Shown here in pieces: positions 10,901-22,520 of a DNA stretch of 64,000 bases; positions within the stretch are counted from its first letter, which is position 1; each line of letters begins with the position of its first letter. A program made the position numbers and the translations under genes. The stretch spans positions 2,604,001 to 2,668,000 of the forward strand of contig JAWUZG010000159.1 in assembly GCA_036785705.1 (NCBI GenBank), written 5' to 3'. The stretch comes from Acanthornis magna. Taxonomy: Eukaryota; Chordata; Aves; Passeriformes; Acanthizidae. Under the pieces are notes generated by a model. It was given only the letters and a program-made list of their open reading frames with translations, searched no databases and was not told the DNA's origin.

Positions 10901-12100
10901 GGGGATGAGAATCTGCATCTCTCAAGTCCCAGTGTATTTTGTACCCTTTCCCATTTGGCTGTTCTCCCTGAAGCACAGATACCCCAAAAGAAAGCAGGCT
11001 GGAAGGTTTTGTGAAGATGCCGCTCAAGCTCTGTGGGAGTTTGGGCACTTGGTGCCTTTTTAAGTTCTCCATGCAGCATCTCCCCACCGCGTTTATGTCT
11101 CTGTGTCTGCTCTCTGCTCTTAACCTGTGTGGGTGCACAATTTACTTACTGCTGGGGGGCACAGATTTTTTCTTTTGTTTCCTCCATATTTAAAAAAAAA
11201 AAAAAAACAACTCAGTAATATGTCTGTACAGAGAATATTTTCTCTCCAGAAGGTTATGAAATTCATTGTTGAAAATTTTTATTAAGCACCTTGAAACGCA
11301 TGCAGGAAATACAGCCTGTAACAGTGAAAATAAAGCTTACAGGGCCAGGAGAGACTTGGGAGAGCCCAAGACATCCTAAATTGGATGAAGGCAGGGCTGG
11401 GAGCTGGTGGAGGAACCTGAGGACATGTGAGGTGCTGCAGGCTCTGCCACAGCCCCTGGCACTGCAGGTGATGCACAGCAGCACCCAGCACCTACATCCA
11501 CTCAGCATCCCCAGTCCTTCCTGCCTGGATCACGGCATCGCCTTCCTTTCTGGACATTAACACACACCTTTCTTCTTAAAATGCAGCTAAAAATGAATTC
11601 CAGATCTCATGAAATCCACCGGGGACAGGGAAGAGGCTGGATCCATCCACCCCCTTCCCATTCCCAGTATTTATCTGCCTGTGGAAAATGCTGGGAGGTG
11701 GCTGGCAGAAGCTATATTTCGATATCAAGAATGGAAGGAACATGTGTACACAGTTGTTTTCCCTGACTCGGGCCTGTGTAGTTCCTCTGGAAGGTTAATA
11801 AATGGTATGCAAATCCTCTTAAATGGCCGTGTTTACACCACAGCTTAGTGGCTCCAGCCATGTCCTCTACTTTCAACTCCCGAAGTTTGAGTGCAAAAAG
11901 AATTTGCTTCCCCACGCTCTTTAGAGTTTTCCCAGGTTTTGTCCATGCTTTGGCTCAGCTATCTGCTCTTGGGATCAGAAAGGGCATGACCAGAGGAAAG
12001 AAAAGGAAAAAAAAAGTTAAATTTGCCTTAGTGAAAAAAAAAAAAAAAGAAAAGGAAAAGATGTTTTTCTTAAAGACAGGAGGCTACTGTAGTGCAAAAT
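10901..12100. other. Non-coding, no gene seen
   Basis: Unique sequence with A-runs at about 11191-11206 and 12033-12047. Overlapping frames on both strands around 10.6-11.1 kb show no domain or splice evidence. Confidence 0.45.
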
Positions 12101-12290
12101 GAATGATTAATAAGGATAAGAAAAACCTAGTTCAACAGGGCAAATGCTCAATAACAGCTCATTTAATCATTGGCAGATTAGCTGCAAATGCAAAGTGTCT
12201 GTGCAGCACTGTGTTAACTCATGCTGGAAAGTGTTGGCTATTCCTTTAATGACAGCATAACCTTTCATTGTGCATTTATTTTAAAGTCCT
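12101..12290. other. Candidate conserved non-coding element
   Basis: AT-rich, non-repetitive block with several homeodomain-type TTAAT, TAATGA and ATTAAT cores, bounded downstream by a pyrimidine tract. Inference from texture only. Confidence 0.3.
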
Positions 12291-12317
12291 CTCCTTAAAT
12301 GGTGGAGTGTTTGAATT

Positions 12318-12377
12318 CTCTCTCTCTCTCTTTTTTTTTTCTTTCTTTTTTCTTTTTCTTTTTTTTTTTTTTTTTTG
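12318..12377 (+). repeat. Polypyrimidine tract (CT)n/(T)n
   Basis: An uninterrupted run of C and T of about 60 bases, starting with CT dinucleotides and ending in a long T-run. Simple low-complexity sequence. Confidence 0.85.
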
Positions 12378-13279
12378 GCATCTTCTGCCCTCAATGAATT
12401 TTACAACACGGGAATATGTTGTGAGTTGTGTCACCTCTGCACATATTGCTGGGCTGGAGTTGTGTCTTTGGGAGAGAATCAGATTTCATAAAGTACAGGC
12501 TCAGCTTTGGCAACCACTGCCTCCTCCCTTGATTTCATTTTCTGGCAGCACTGATGCTGTCCTTGCGTAATTGTCCTTATGAGAACCAAGTACACCATAA
12601 CAAGTGCATTTCTTTGTTACCATGAGGAGAGTGGTTTAGCTTGGAGAAATACAGTGATCTAAAACCTTCTCTTGAGCAAAAGAATCACTGCAAACAGAGG
12701 ATCTGATTCGTGGGTGATTTTTAGAAATACAATTATTGCTCTTACTGGTTGTCCAGAGCACCATTTGCTGTATACAAATTGCATTTATTGTTTGCATTCA
12801 TGAGGAACATAAGAATCTCCTCCTAATGGGCAGGGGGTGCTTTGAGGGAAGGTCCGAGCAGCTTTCCAAGGTGTGTGTTTTGTTTCCAAACCAGGGGAGA
12901 GGGCCAGGGGCATCACCCACGGCCTCAGGTTTTCAAGGCCAAACAAACCAGGGTCTCCCACTCTCTTTTATCGCAGAAAGGGCTGCTTCCACACATAATC
13001 TTCTCCAGCCTCAGTTTACCCAGCTTAAGCCTGGACTAGCACATCTGGGTTAGCTCGGGACATGAATAAAGGTATTGGTGTAAAAAAAGAAGGATTGGGC
13101 CAAATAAAGGGGAAGAATTGGTGGCTGAATCAGTACTAAAATTGATATAGTGAGTTGTGATGGGCTGGGCTCTGCCATAATTCACATTTGCCTCTGTCAG
13201 CAAGTCCTGGTGCACAGAAACCCCAAGGATGCTCTTTGTCACTTATTTTGTGGGACTGGCTGCTTCAGCCTCCCGGCAT
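12378..13279. other. Non-coding, no gene seen
   Basis: Unique sequence without recognisable genes or interspersed repeats. Confidence 0.45.
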
Positions 13280-13890
13280 CACTCCCCACGTGCTGTGATA
13301 ACAGGATAAGCAAGAGGCAATTTTCCTGATAACACATAAATGTTTAGTTTCTGCTCAAATTCATAGTGTAAAGAAAAACACTGTTTGGGGAAGGCTGGGT
13401 GAGCAGCAGTGCAAATGTTGTAAATACCAGCTCATAGCGATGTTGGTAATGAATCTATTCTGCATTATTATTTCTCTTTATCATCATCCAGAGTTTTCGA
13501 ACAGCAGGGATTGTTTAGCAACAAAGTGCACTTCTTAACCAAATTCCCTATTCTTTCCCCCTTCTAATATGTCTGACCAGCTCTCTTGGCACTTTCCATC
13601 ACATTGAAATTCTGCAGGTCGCCTGTCACGTTGCTGAAGAGATAGAAACAAAGTCGTGTGTGTAGGAATTTGATCATTTGAGCTGGTTTTAAGCTCATTT
13701 CAATTAACTTGGTACACTACTGGAGATAAGCTGCCCCTGCCTGGAGTCACCTTTACTGATAGTCAGTAAAGGATGTGAGATATATGAAGTTCACCATGGA
13801 TTCAAATTTATCACCAATAACTGTACAGCGATGAGAGGCTGGTAATGCACACTCTGTCATTATCTTTAGCACTTTATATATATATTTGGC
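13280..13890. other. Candidate conserved non-coding element
   Basis: About 600 bp of repeat-free, AT-leaning sequence with many possible homeodomain, GATA-like and SOX-like words (for example TCAATTAACTTGG near 13698) and the perfect hairpin at 13750-13772. It ends at a TATATATATA stretch. The texture suggests an enhancer; conservation is untested. Confidence 0.35.
13750..13772. repeat. Perfect 10-bp inverted repeat
   Basis: CCTTTACTGA at 13750-13759, a 3-nt TAG loop, then TCAGTAAAGG at 13763-13772, its exact reverse complement. Possible hairpin or dimeric protein site inside the candidate CNE. Confidence 0.8.
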
Positions 13891-16800
13891 TCCTGTGGCA
13901 GAAACGTTCTCATGGCTGTTGTAAGTGAAGCATCACCTGTGTAACAGATTTTCTGACGCTTCCACTTTGCTTCTCAAATCCCGAGGAAGAGGTGTGAGCG
14001 TGACGGGCTCTGAAGGTGGTGGGAAGGCTGAGGAAGGCACAGGAGAATTGCAGCAGCTCTCAGAAGGTCTTGTGCAGACTGGAGGCATTGGCACTCCCTG
14101 TTCGCAGGTGGGCTTGGAGGTGCATGACAGCACTATTGCCCAGCAGGAAAGGGATTTCCAAAGCCTTAGGAGCTCCAGAGCATGGCCTGTGCCCTCTGGT
14201 GCTGCAGAAACCTTTCCCTGGGGCTGAAGAGACAGCAGCACAGGCAGCTCCGTGGAACTCAGGCCCACTGCGGGCAGGGGTGTCAGGAGCTTCACGGATA
14301 TGCTGCTCCCTAAAATCCCAGATGGAATTGAGCCACCTCACAGCCCAGCAGAGCCAAATTCCTGCTGTTTGAAACCGCTCTGTGAGGGAGCTCTGCTGCA
14401 GCACGTGTCAGCAAGGCAGAGGCCCCCGAGCACTGGCAATTTTAGAGATGATCTCTATTTTAGAGATCAAAGCTCATGACAGGATGCAATTATGTTTAGC
14501 AGAGACAGGTGATCAGGGACTAAAACTTTGCATAGGGAAGACAGGCTTAGCATAGGAAATTTGGAACAATGACGAGATTTCTTCTTTGGCTGTTGGTCAC
14601 AAGTGGAGGAATAACATCATTAAGATATTAACTGAGCACCTGGAGAGGGAATGTTCCTGCAGATTGTTCAGCTCTACTGTACACACTGAAGTCTTGTTAA
14701 ATTCCCATCTCATTTGGGACTTTTTAAAAAACAAACTATTTAACCAAACTGCCAGAATTTGGTTAATAAGAGCTTATTTTTTTCTGGCACAGTCTTTTTA
14801 AAATTTTTTTCATTTGAAAGAGAGTATAAAAAATTAGATACATATTGTTTGTACCCTTTGAACTGGTGTTTGTTTCAGTAGAAGGTGGCACAGACATTTG
14901 GAATTGCTGGCTGTCAAAGAAGCAGTGATAGCAGGGCTGTTTGGAGCAAGGACTGCTGCTGTGGAACACAGCCCAGCTGTACAGAAACTATGGAAAAAAG
15001 CCTATGGATGACTGCACTGAGTTTGGATGTGCATTTTCTGATCCCTTCCACGAAGCACTGAGGCTGTGTCCTCTTCTCTGTGTGTTTTCTGTGTTTCTCT
15101 GTCACCAGACCGATGCCATTAACTGCTGGGTTCTCTCTGGTGAGGGATGGGGACAGCGATCGATAACCAATATGTATTTCATAAACACTCAGCCAAGGTC
15201 ACTAAAACAAACACAGGGACAGATCCATGGTACCCTCCTGCTAAGTCCATCTGTCTCCAGGGAATATTCATTGCTATTGGGGTGCAGGTGTTATTTCTGC
15301 TTCTCTGTTTTAATTCAGTTGGTCCCTGAAGAATCTGATGGGCTTTGGAGACCTTCTGGCCGCACCTTTTATCAGCTAACACTATCCATCTGTGGCACAA
15401 TGCTGGCCTTTCCTGTGACCTGTCTGCTGTGTGACCTTGATTTTGCCCCACCACTAATCTGTAGAGCCAGTTCTGGCCCCTCAACTCTTTAACCCTTCAG
15501 CATTGTAGATCTGATTGTTCTCGCACCACAGTGGGAGCAGAAAACCAGCTGTGCAAACAGCTCCTGCTGCTGCAGAGATGTCCACAACCAAGGGAGGCAG
15601 GTGGACACATTAAACTAATGAGTTTTGCTGGAGCATTTGGGTCAGTCATTGCTAGGAGTCCCTGGAGGTCGTTGGGGACACTTGGTGGGATGCTAGGAGC
15701 CTTACTCAGGTAAGGCCACTCCAATTCAGTCGTCCAGCCAAGTTAATAAAGTCAGAAAGAGGAGCTGTTGCTTCTTTCCAATCCTTGAACCAGCAGATCT
15801 GAGTGCTTTGGAAGTCAGTAGGTAACAGCTCCATCTTTAACTCTTTTTATCTTAAACCATTAATTAGAGAAATTGTTTGTGGGATGAGTTCTCCAAGGAC
15901 TGGAATTGCCAGAATATGGATTGACTGTTTGGATTAGTTGGGATATTTGAAAAACTGCCATCCTAAATAAGAGAGAGTGCATCTGCATGTTGGTGATGAG
16001 GCCCTGGTGCTGCTCTGCTCGGATTAAAAGCCCCATTTCTCTCCCTGTCAAACACTGTAAGGAAGGAACTTCATCTCGGTAAACCATCCAGTTTAAGTAT
16101 TTGAACACTAAGTGGAAGTTTCTGGTGATCAAAGTAATTTCCTTGAATAATGTATTCATACATAAACCTGAAAGAAATGTCATAATTGCAATAAGGTGTC
16201 TCTGGGGAGTTTGGTTATCATGATATAATCACATCCCTGGAGAGTGAGAGGCACGAGGCATAGCCTTGTGCTTAATAACACCCCAAGGGTGTGATTATCT
16301 CATAGCAATCGCACCCTCATTGTGCCATGTGGCCTCAAGAGCTGCAACAGGGAGAGAAAGCCACAAAATTTAAGTGGAGCCAACAAAAACATGGAGACCG
16401 TGGGTATTTGGGCATCAATTTCTGCATTTTTTTAGGTAGAAAGAAAAAATCTAGGAGCAGCACGATAAACAGCAGAGTGAAGCTGTTTCCTTGCAGAGCA
16501 AGGAAGAATGGGATGCAGTATCTGTCCTCAGCCATCTGCTGTGCCTTGTCCTGCCTTCCCTCTAGTTTGTTTTTTTTTAATCCACCAAGTTGAATTAACG
16601 TGGAGGGGCTCGTTGTGACGCAGCACAGAGCTGACAGTGCCTTGGCAAAGTGTCTCGCTGCCCGTGGGACCCGGGCACGGGAGGCACTGCACTCCCTCCG
16701 TGGAAAACAGGGAAGGGCATGGAGTGGAAGATGGGGAGAGGAGCACAATGCCCCCTCTCCCCATCCTCCTGTCTGCTCCCAGACCCCTCCTGCTGCAGGG

Positions 16801-18500
16801 CAGAGCAGAGGGAGGCTCCACGGTGGGTGGGATGCTGCCTTGGGATGCTGTGCTGTTTGTGTGGGAGGCTCAGAATCCTGGGGATTTTACTCCTGGGGGC
16901 AGGTCTGGAAGTTGGATTTAGAGGAGAGGTTTCCTTGCAACAGCTGAAATGGCTTCAAGTTGCATTATCCCCTGCTGGATTCCATGGGGGAGTGAGGTGC
17001 AGGAAGGGAGTTCATGGGGGTTCCATCAGGGCAGAGCAGAGCAGGTTATGAGTCCTTCAGGTGCTGCTGCCCAGCCTGTTCTGAGCCATCTCAGCAGCAC
17101 AGCATGGATGGGTCAGCTGGGTGCAATACCAAAAGAAAATCACTGTGGTTTGGTTGTGTATAACCATCAGGGCAAGAGGAAAGAGGAATGAATTCCCAGC
17201 CCAGCTGTATTGCTCTGGAGGGACTCTGCTTGTGCTGCTCATGAAGGTGATTTCTGATATCCACTCCCATGTCTTTTCCTGAAATGGAGCCCTGAAGGTG
17301 TGTGGTGCTTACCAGGAAAAGGGACAGCTGGAAATGCAAAAAGCCCGAGTTTTGTGGTAGATATTTCCCCTAATTCTCAGGCCCAGCTGGTTTAAAATCC
17401 AACCATGTGGGCCCAGAGCTGTAGAACTTGATTGGGGACATACACTTTTCATCAGTGAGCGTCAACATCTTGCTTCTTTGCATCTTCTTTTTTTTTTTTT
17501 TTTTTTCGTACCTGTGATTGCAAGGAGCCACAGTTTGACTCTTTTTTTGATCACGTAGGAATAAAGTGGTTGCCAGAAAACAGGAGGTTTATAGCTTTCC
17601 TCTTGCTCTCTCTGCCCCAGCTCAACGTGCTCAACCTTTGTGTGCAAAAAAAGAGGCACCTCCACTATTCACAGGATGCTGCAGGGAATATATCACGTTT
17701 ATAGCTGTTGGGAAAAAAAAAAAAAGCTGTTGTTTAAATCTATTGTGTGCTCTCTAAGGTTTGCAAAACCAGAGTTGTTTGGGAGATAAACCTTCCTTTT
17801 TTTTTAATACTGAAAGATGGATGGTTGTTATGTAGGTATGGGGGGAAACGAGATATTTTATTGTGTGTTTTGTGTTTTCCAGTGGTTTTTAGATGTGGGT
17901 AGGAAGGAAGAGAAGGGTCAAAATTCCACCAGTGCAGCATTTCTGGGCCATTTCTGACTGTGGCTCTGAGGGTTTTGTAGAAAATCATTGTTGTTTTCTA
18001 CAGCACAGTCCCTCCCTGCCACTGCTTTACCGTGCTTTTAATGGCTTCAGAAAATGAGGGAGGATTTTTGGCAGCTGGTGAAGTGCCCCCTGAATCACCT
18101 GGGGTGGCAGGTTTGTGTTTTGGAAGCCACATTGAGAACTGTGCTGGGATCAGCCACTGCTTGCTTTGGGCACTCCATTCACAAAGGGAAGCGCTGCCTC
18201 AGCCCCGGAGCAGGGTGGCCCTGCTCTCCTCCACGTCCTGAACGTGCACTTCACTGTCCTTCTCCACAACCGTGAACTTGGGGGATTTATCAGATATTTT
18301 TTCTTCGTTTCTAGAACTTTTCACAGGGCAGACAAAAGATTGGCGACAGACTTGATGGGACCTCACTGTACCAAACCTCTTGTGATGGGCAGAGAATATC
18401 TTTTGAGGAGCTGCTTTCTCATTTTGGATACTAGGGAACATTTTTTTAGAGACTCTTTTAATTTGGCTTTGGGAAAAACACTGTGTGAACAAATCTAGTG
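13891..18500. other. Non-coding, no gene seen
   Basis: Long unique stretch. Items noted: an 11-bp direct repeat ATTTTAGAGAT (14439 and 14457, 18 bp apart) around a small palindrome; a 9-bp inverted pair ATAATCACA (16225-16233) and TGTGATTAT (16290-16298); T-runs near 17488-17506; an A-run near 17713. No exon, RNA gene or interspersed repeat is supported. Words resembling the MIR core near 15411-15445 are too weak to call. Confidence 0.45.
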
Positions 18501-19060
18501 AAAAATTCTGGTGAGAGAGGAGAATCGACTAAAACAAATTAGAGAGGTTGGGTGCTTATTGCCTAGTCAGCTTATTAGATTTCTTCTACAATGTTTTTTA
18601 AAATCTGAAAGCCCCAAGGTGTAACTAGCATGCTTTATGTTTTTATAGAGTCTAGGCAATTTCCACAAATTGAAAAATCATTTTAAGCTTTCAGAACATG
18701 TCAGGATGATGAAATGAGTAAATTCTGTCTATTTTTTGATGACATTTCCTCATTCTTGCACATGGTAGGCTTGTTTTTGTTTACTATTAGGTGATGTCAG
18801 TGTGTTCTGAGGTGTTTTTTTCATTGTTAAAACAACAACATGGATATTTGAGGGGGAGAGCACGTGTGGATATGGATCCAGCAGACACAGGGAAGCAAGG
18901 GAATGGCTGGTCAGGCTGACCACTCTTGACAATGTCTCTTTAAGAAAGCTCTGTACTCTCTTGCAATGTTAAAGTTGCTAAGGTAACTGTGCATTTTTTT
19001 AGAGCACAGCAATGTAAATAGGTACATGACCTGTATAAATTCTCAGTGCATAAATTACTA
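18501..19060. other. AT-rich unique block, weak CNE candidate
   Basis: Repeat-free AT-rich DNA with scattered TAAAA, TTATTAG and ATGATGAAATGAG words. No coding evidence. Could be conserved regulatory DNA. Confidence 0.22.
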
Positions 19061-21400
19061 GAGCCCTCAAGCTAGAGTAACTTATACACTTCCTCATTTC
19101 CAAATGACTTTTTGGCTTCTCTGCATGTCTAATGCACAAGGATCTGACGTGCCCAGTTAGTTCATGCTGCAAAACGTCCACGAGCAGACATGGGGCACTG
19201 ATTTCCCCTGTGGTTTTGGCACTAAGAGGAGCCGGGTTTGCTTGAAGGGCTGTAATGGGCCCTCAAGGAGAGGGGGAGTGGCTCAGTGCTCTTTGCCCCT
19301 CCAAACTTGAGCCCCAGCAAGTCTCCCCAGTTCATTTCTGTGCTGGGGGATGCAACCCCTTGGTTTGGCATCGACCTTGTGTTGGGCGGGCAAGGAAGAT
19401 TGGGGTTCTCACTGGAAACCTGTGTTCCCTCCCTGTGGCTGTGCCTCATCACCTCCCTGGGTGCAATTCCAGCAGCTGTTTGAATTAGGGTGGCTGGGTC
19501 CAGAAATGTAGGTCCAAGACACCCTAGTGAGTCCCCCAGCCTGTGCGTGGGTCCCGTCTGCATCCCCCACAGCAGCTCTGCTCAGTGCCAGCTCTGCACC
19601 GTACCTGCCGTGTGCTCCTCGGGCTGCAAGAGGCCAGATTGTCTCAGAAAAACTGAAGCTGAACAGCTTCAGCTTTGATGCCAAGCTCTACAGCCCACAT
19701 CCTTGTCCTTTGTCCTCTTTTGCTATTGTGTTTTTGCAGCATCCCTGAATGCAGCGTAGCTGGAGGGGATAGCGCAGCTCGGTTAATTTTATGCTTGTGC
19801 ACACTGTTGCTGTGTCTGCACTCAAATTGTGAGCGGGGCTGGATGTTTGGGTCCTGCTGCCTTATGATAAAAGGTGTCACGCTCCTGATGGAGGCTTCTG
19901 GTGCAGAAATATGTGCACATGCACTGGGTAACACATGTCCAGTGATTCCTCAAGCTGTGTTCGGCCTGCTGCACATATGCTACAAAAATAGCTTGACCAC
20001 TTGCAGCAAACCCAAACGCGCTGAGATGATCTCTGTGTGTCCAGGGGCCACTTCTCGGGGATTTCTGGGTGTCCATGTGGCCAAAATCTTCATACTGCAT
20101 CCAGATAAAATGCTCTGGGAGTCGGCATGGATGGGGGCGTCCGTGGGGAGGCCAGCCCTGGCTTGGTGGTACTTAGCACTGAAATCAGCTAGGAGGGGAT
20201 GTAAATTTATTTCTGGAAATGTCTGCTGGTGAACATCAGACTGCCCACATGTGCCTTAGCAACATCCCGAGCAGCTCTGCGGTGAGGTCATGGACCACCG
20301 CGGGGAAGGCAGCACTGGCAGTGCCAGTTTCACAGGCTCCTTGTCAACAATACCATCTGCTGGATGGATCACTGCTTGGAAAGGGACGGCAGGACGTGGC
20401 AGCTGACCATGGCCTGCAAGGCTCATTTCCATACTTACCTGTGGATACAAAAGGGCCTCTGTATAAAGAAATGCTTTGGCAAGGTGGCGGTGAGCCCCTG
20501 TCCCACCCTATTGCGGTGAGCAGGGTCTGGCTGAGCCTGCTTGCATCTCCAAAGTGGGATCAGCTTCTGCTGAAACAATCCCAGGGAATTTCAGGCTGGA
20601 GAAATGTTTTAACTTGCTCCCTTTCTTTGGTTCCTGAGTCCTTTCTTCTTTCTCAGCCAGAGAAACATCTCTGGAGACTTCTCACATGGTGTAGGAGGAC
20701 GTGAGCAGCCCAGAACTTGCAGACCCAAATGGTGTCAGAGGGAGGGGACCTACCTGGAGGCCAGTTTGGAGGGCTGCCCCTCCCCGAGCACCAGAGCTCA
20801 AGGTTATGGGCAGGTTCACTCTTGCTGCTGACACACAAAACCCCAAATCAGGTCCCTCATCCTCAAACTGCTTGGTTTTCCTTATGTGTTGTGGTTTTAC
20901 AGTAATAGTGGTTGCTGAGGAAAAATTACCTGAGACCATCCTAGCAGAGAAGCTGAGAGCAGAATTTAGGCTGGACATTGAGGTAAAAACCGTTTCAGGA
21001 TCAGGAGGGTGAAGGAACTGCTGTGGGGAGAATTTAATATTGCAACTGGACTGATTTGGTGTTTGCCCACATTGTACATTGTCTTATTTTTAAGACAGAA
21101 ATAAGTTGATCTGAAAAAGTCCCATCTGCTGTAGTAGGGATGGAGCTGGTGAGCTTTGGTACAATTATACTGAGACTCAGTGGAAAATACTGGAGAAGTT
21201 CTGCAGAGATTTTTTTTTTTTTCCCAAGCAAACCAACAGGAGGTGGGAACACTCCTTCCCTTGGCTTGCAAGGAGAGTTGCTGTCTTATGACTCCTTGCT
21301 GCAATGAGAAGTTATTTCCTTTCTTCAGGGCAGGAGCTTTGCAATCTAAGCCAGGCAGGAAAATTCAGCAGTGGATGCACTGCCTTCTCCCCAAATCCTC
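19061..21400. other. Non-coding, no gene seen
   Basis: GC-moderate unique sequence. Open frames of about 160-185 codons on the plus strand (19675-20232, 20219-20704) have no recognisable domain and overlap other chance frames. It contains the inverted repeat at 19653-19672. Confidence 0.4.
19653..19672. repeat. Perfect 9-bp inverted repeat with 2-nt spacer
   Basis: CTGAAGCTG at 19653-19661, AA, then CAGCTTCAG at 19664-19672. Outside it, after one mismatch, AA pairs with TT. A near-perfect palindrome able to form a cruciform. Confidence 0.8.
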
Positions 21401-21989
21401 TGCGCTGCTGCAGCACCCGTGGGTCACCCACCCATCCTCGGCGGGTGACAAAGCTGTCCCCTGGCTCCGCGCACGCAGCGGGGCGTGCGGATTTTTGGTG
21501 GGTTTTTTTTCCGTAAATGGTGCGCTATTTTCAGGAGGAGATGGACTGCGCTGGCGCGGGGCCAGAGGCAGCCCTCTCCTTGCCAGGAAGCCAGATGCAT
21601 GGTCACATTGCCTGGCTCTCCCTGGCAAGGCTGGGAAAGCTTCAGCAGGTGTGATCAAACAGCATGCGGGAGCCGCAGGTCCAGAGCCGCCTGCCTCCGA
21701 GGTACCACCGCACTTTGTCACCGCCCGCCAGAGCCCCTGCTCGGCAAAACCCCCTCAGCCAAACAAAAACCCATCCATGCTGGGTGCTGCTCCTCCCTGG
21801 AGCATCCTCTGCTGGGCTGGGTTTTCAGGGAAGGCTGTGGAGCAAGGAGCAGCAGCAGCAGCATGGAAAGGCTCTTTCCCCTGCCCTCCTCCCCCGGCGG
21901 AGCCTTCCACCTCCTCAGCAATGTTGTGGCGAGAGCAGAGCCTCACAGTCAGCAGACTGCAGTGACAGATGGCAGGTCATAAGCCCTCT
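21401..21989. other. GC-rich patch with open frames, judged non-coding
   Basis: GC-rich with CpGs around 21418-21560. Three plus-strand frames (261, 165 and 132 codons) and minus frames stay open together, the hallmark of stop-poor GC-rich DNA rather than one selected frame. A poly-alanine/glutamine-like GCAGCAGCAGCAG run lies near 21850. No domain is recognised. Confidence 0.4.
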
Positions 21990-22520
21990 CGCTAATCTAA
22001 CACTGGAAAAGAAAATAGGGCTGGGGGTGATTCAGCTGCTAGGCCTCAAAGCGAGGGGCTGACGGGATAGATGCTCCTCTGACATGTCCTTGAAGGATGC
22101 GGCATCCCAGAGGACCGCGGGAACAAAAGTAAAGTGACGATCAAGCAGAAATCTGTTTGCAGAATAAGGCGAATTTTGCTAAAAATGGATAATGTGCTCA
22201 GAGTCATTCTGAGTAATTGGATTTCTATTAGCAAGATGCAAATATTACTAATAGAATTCTCTAGCAGGAATAATTTGTGCTCTGGATCTGAAGCTACCCA
22301 GGCACCGTCGCCTTCCCATCCTTAATTGTCCACTGACCAGAGCTGTCTGCACCCTAAATGTATTTATCTATCAAGCTGTCTCTTTGTATGTGTGGATCTG
22401 AAAGCAAGCTGAATCCATTTAATTCAGCACAGCATTCTGGAAACATTCATGTGGCAAGAGGAATTTCTTGGCATTTGGAAGCTGCGACTTGCATTTAAAA
22501 CTAATATATTTTATTTCCAA
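21990..22520. other. Candidate conserved non-coding element with octamer
   Basis: AT-rich repeat-free block. It contains an exact POU octamer ATGCAAAT at 22236-22243, flanked by a 9-bp inverted repeat (TTCTATTAG 22223-22231, CTAATAGAA 22248-22256), and several TAATT cores. Strong enhancer-like texture; conservation is not measurable here. Confidence 0.4.

Noticed and set aside
10609..11138. Two minus-strand frames of about 160 codons
   Set aside because: They overlap in different frames over the TTCCAGGGAA microrepeat and show no domain.
15411..15445. MIR-core-like CTGCTGTGTGACCTTGA
   Set aside because: Too short and without the flanking CORE or tail sections to call a SINE.
21180..21982. 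Overlapping plus-strand frames of 261 and 165 codons
   Set aside because: Several frames on both strands stay open together in GC-rich DNA; no domain or consistent splice boundaries.
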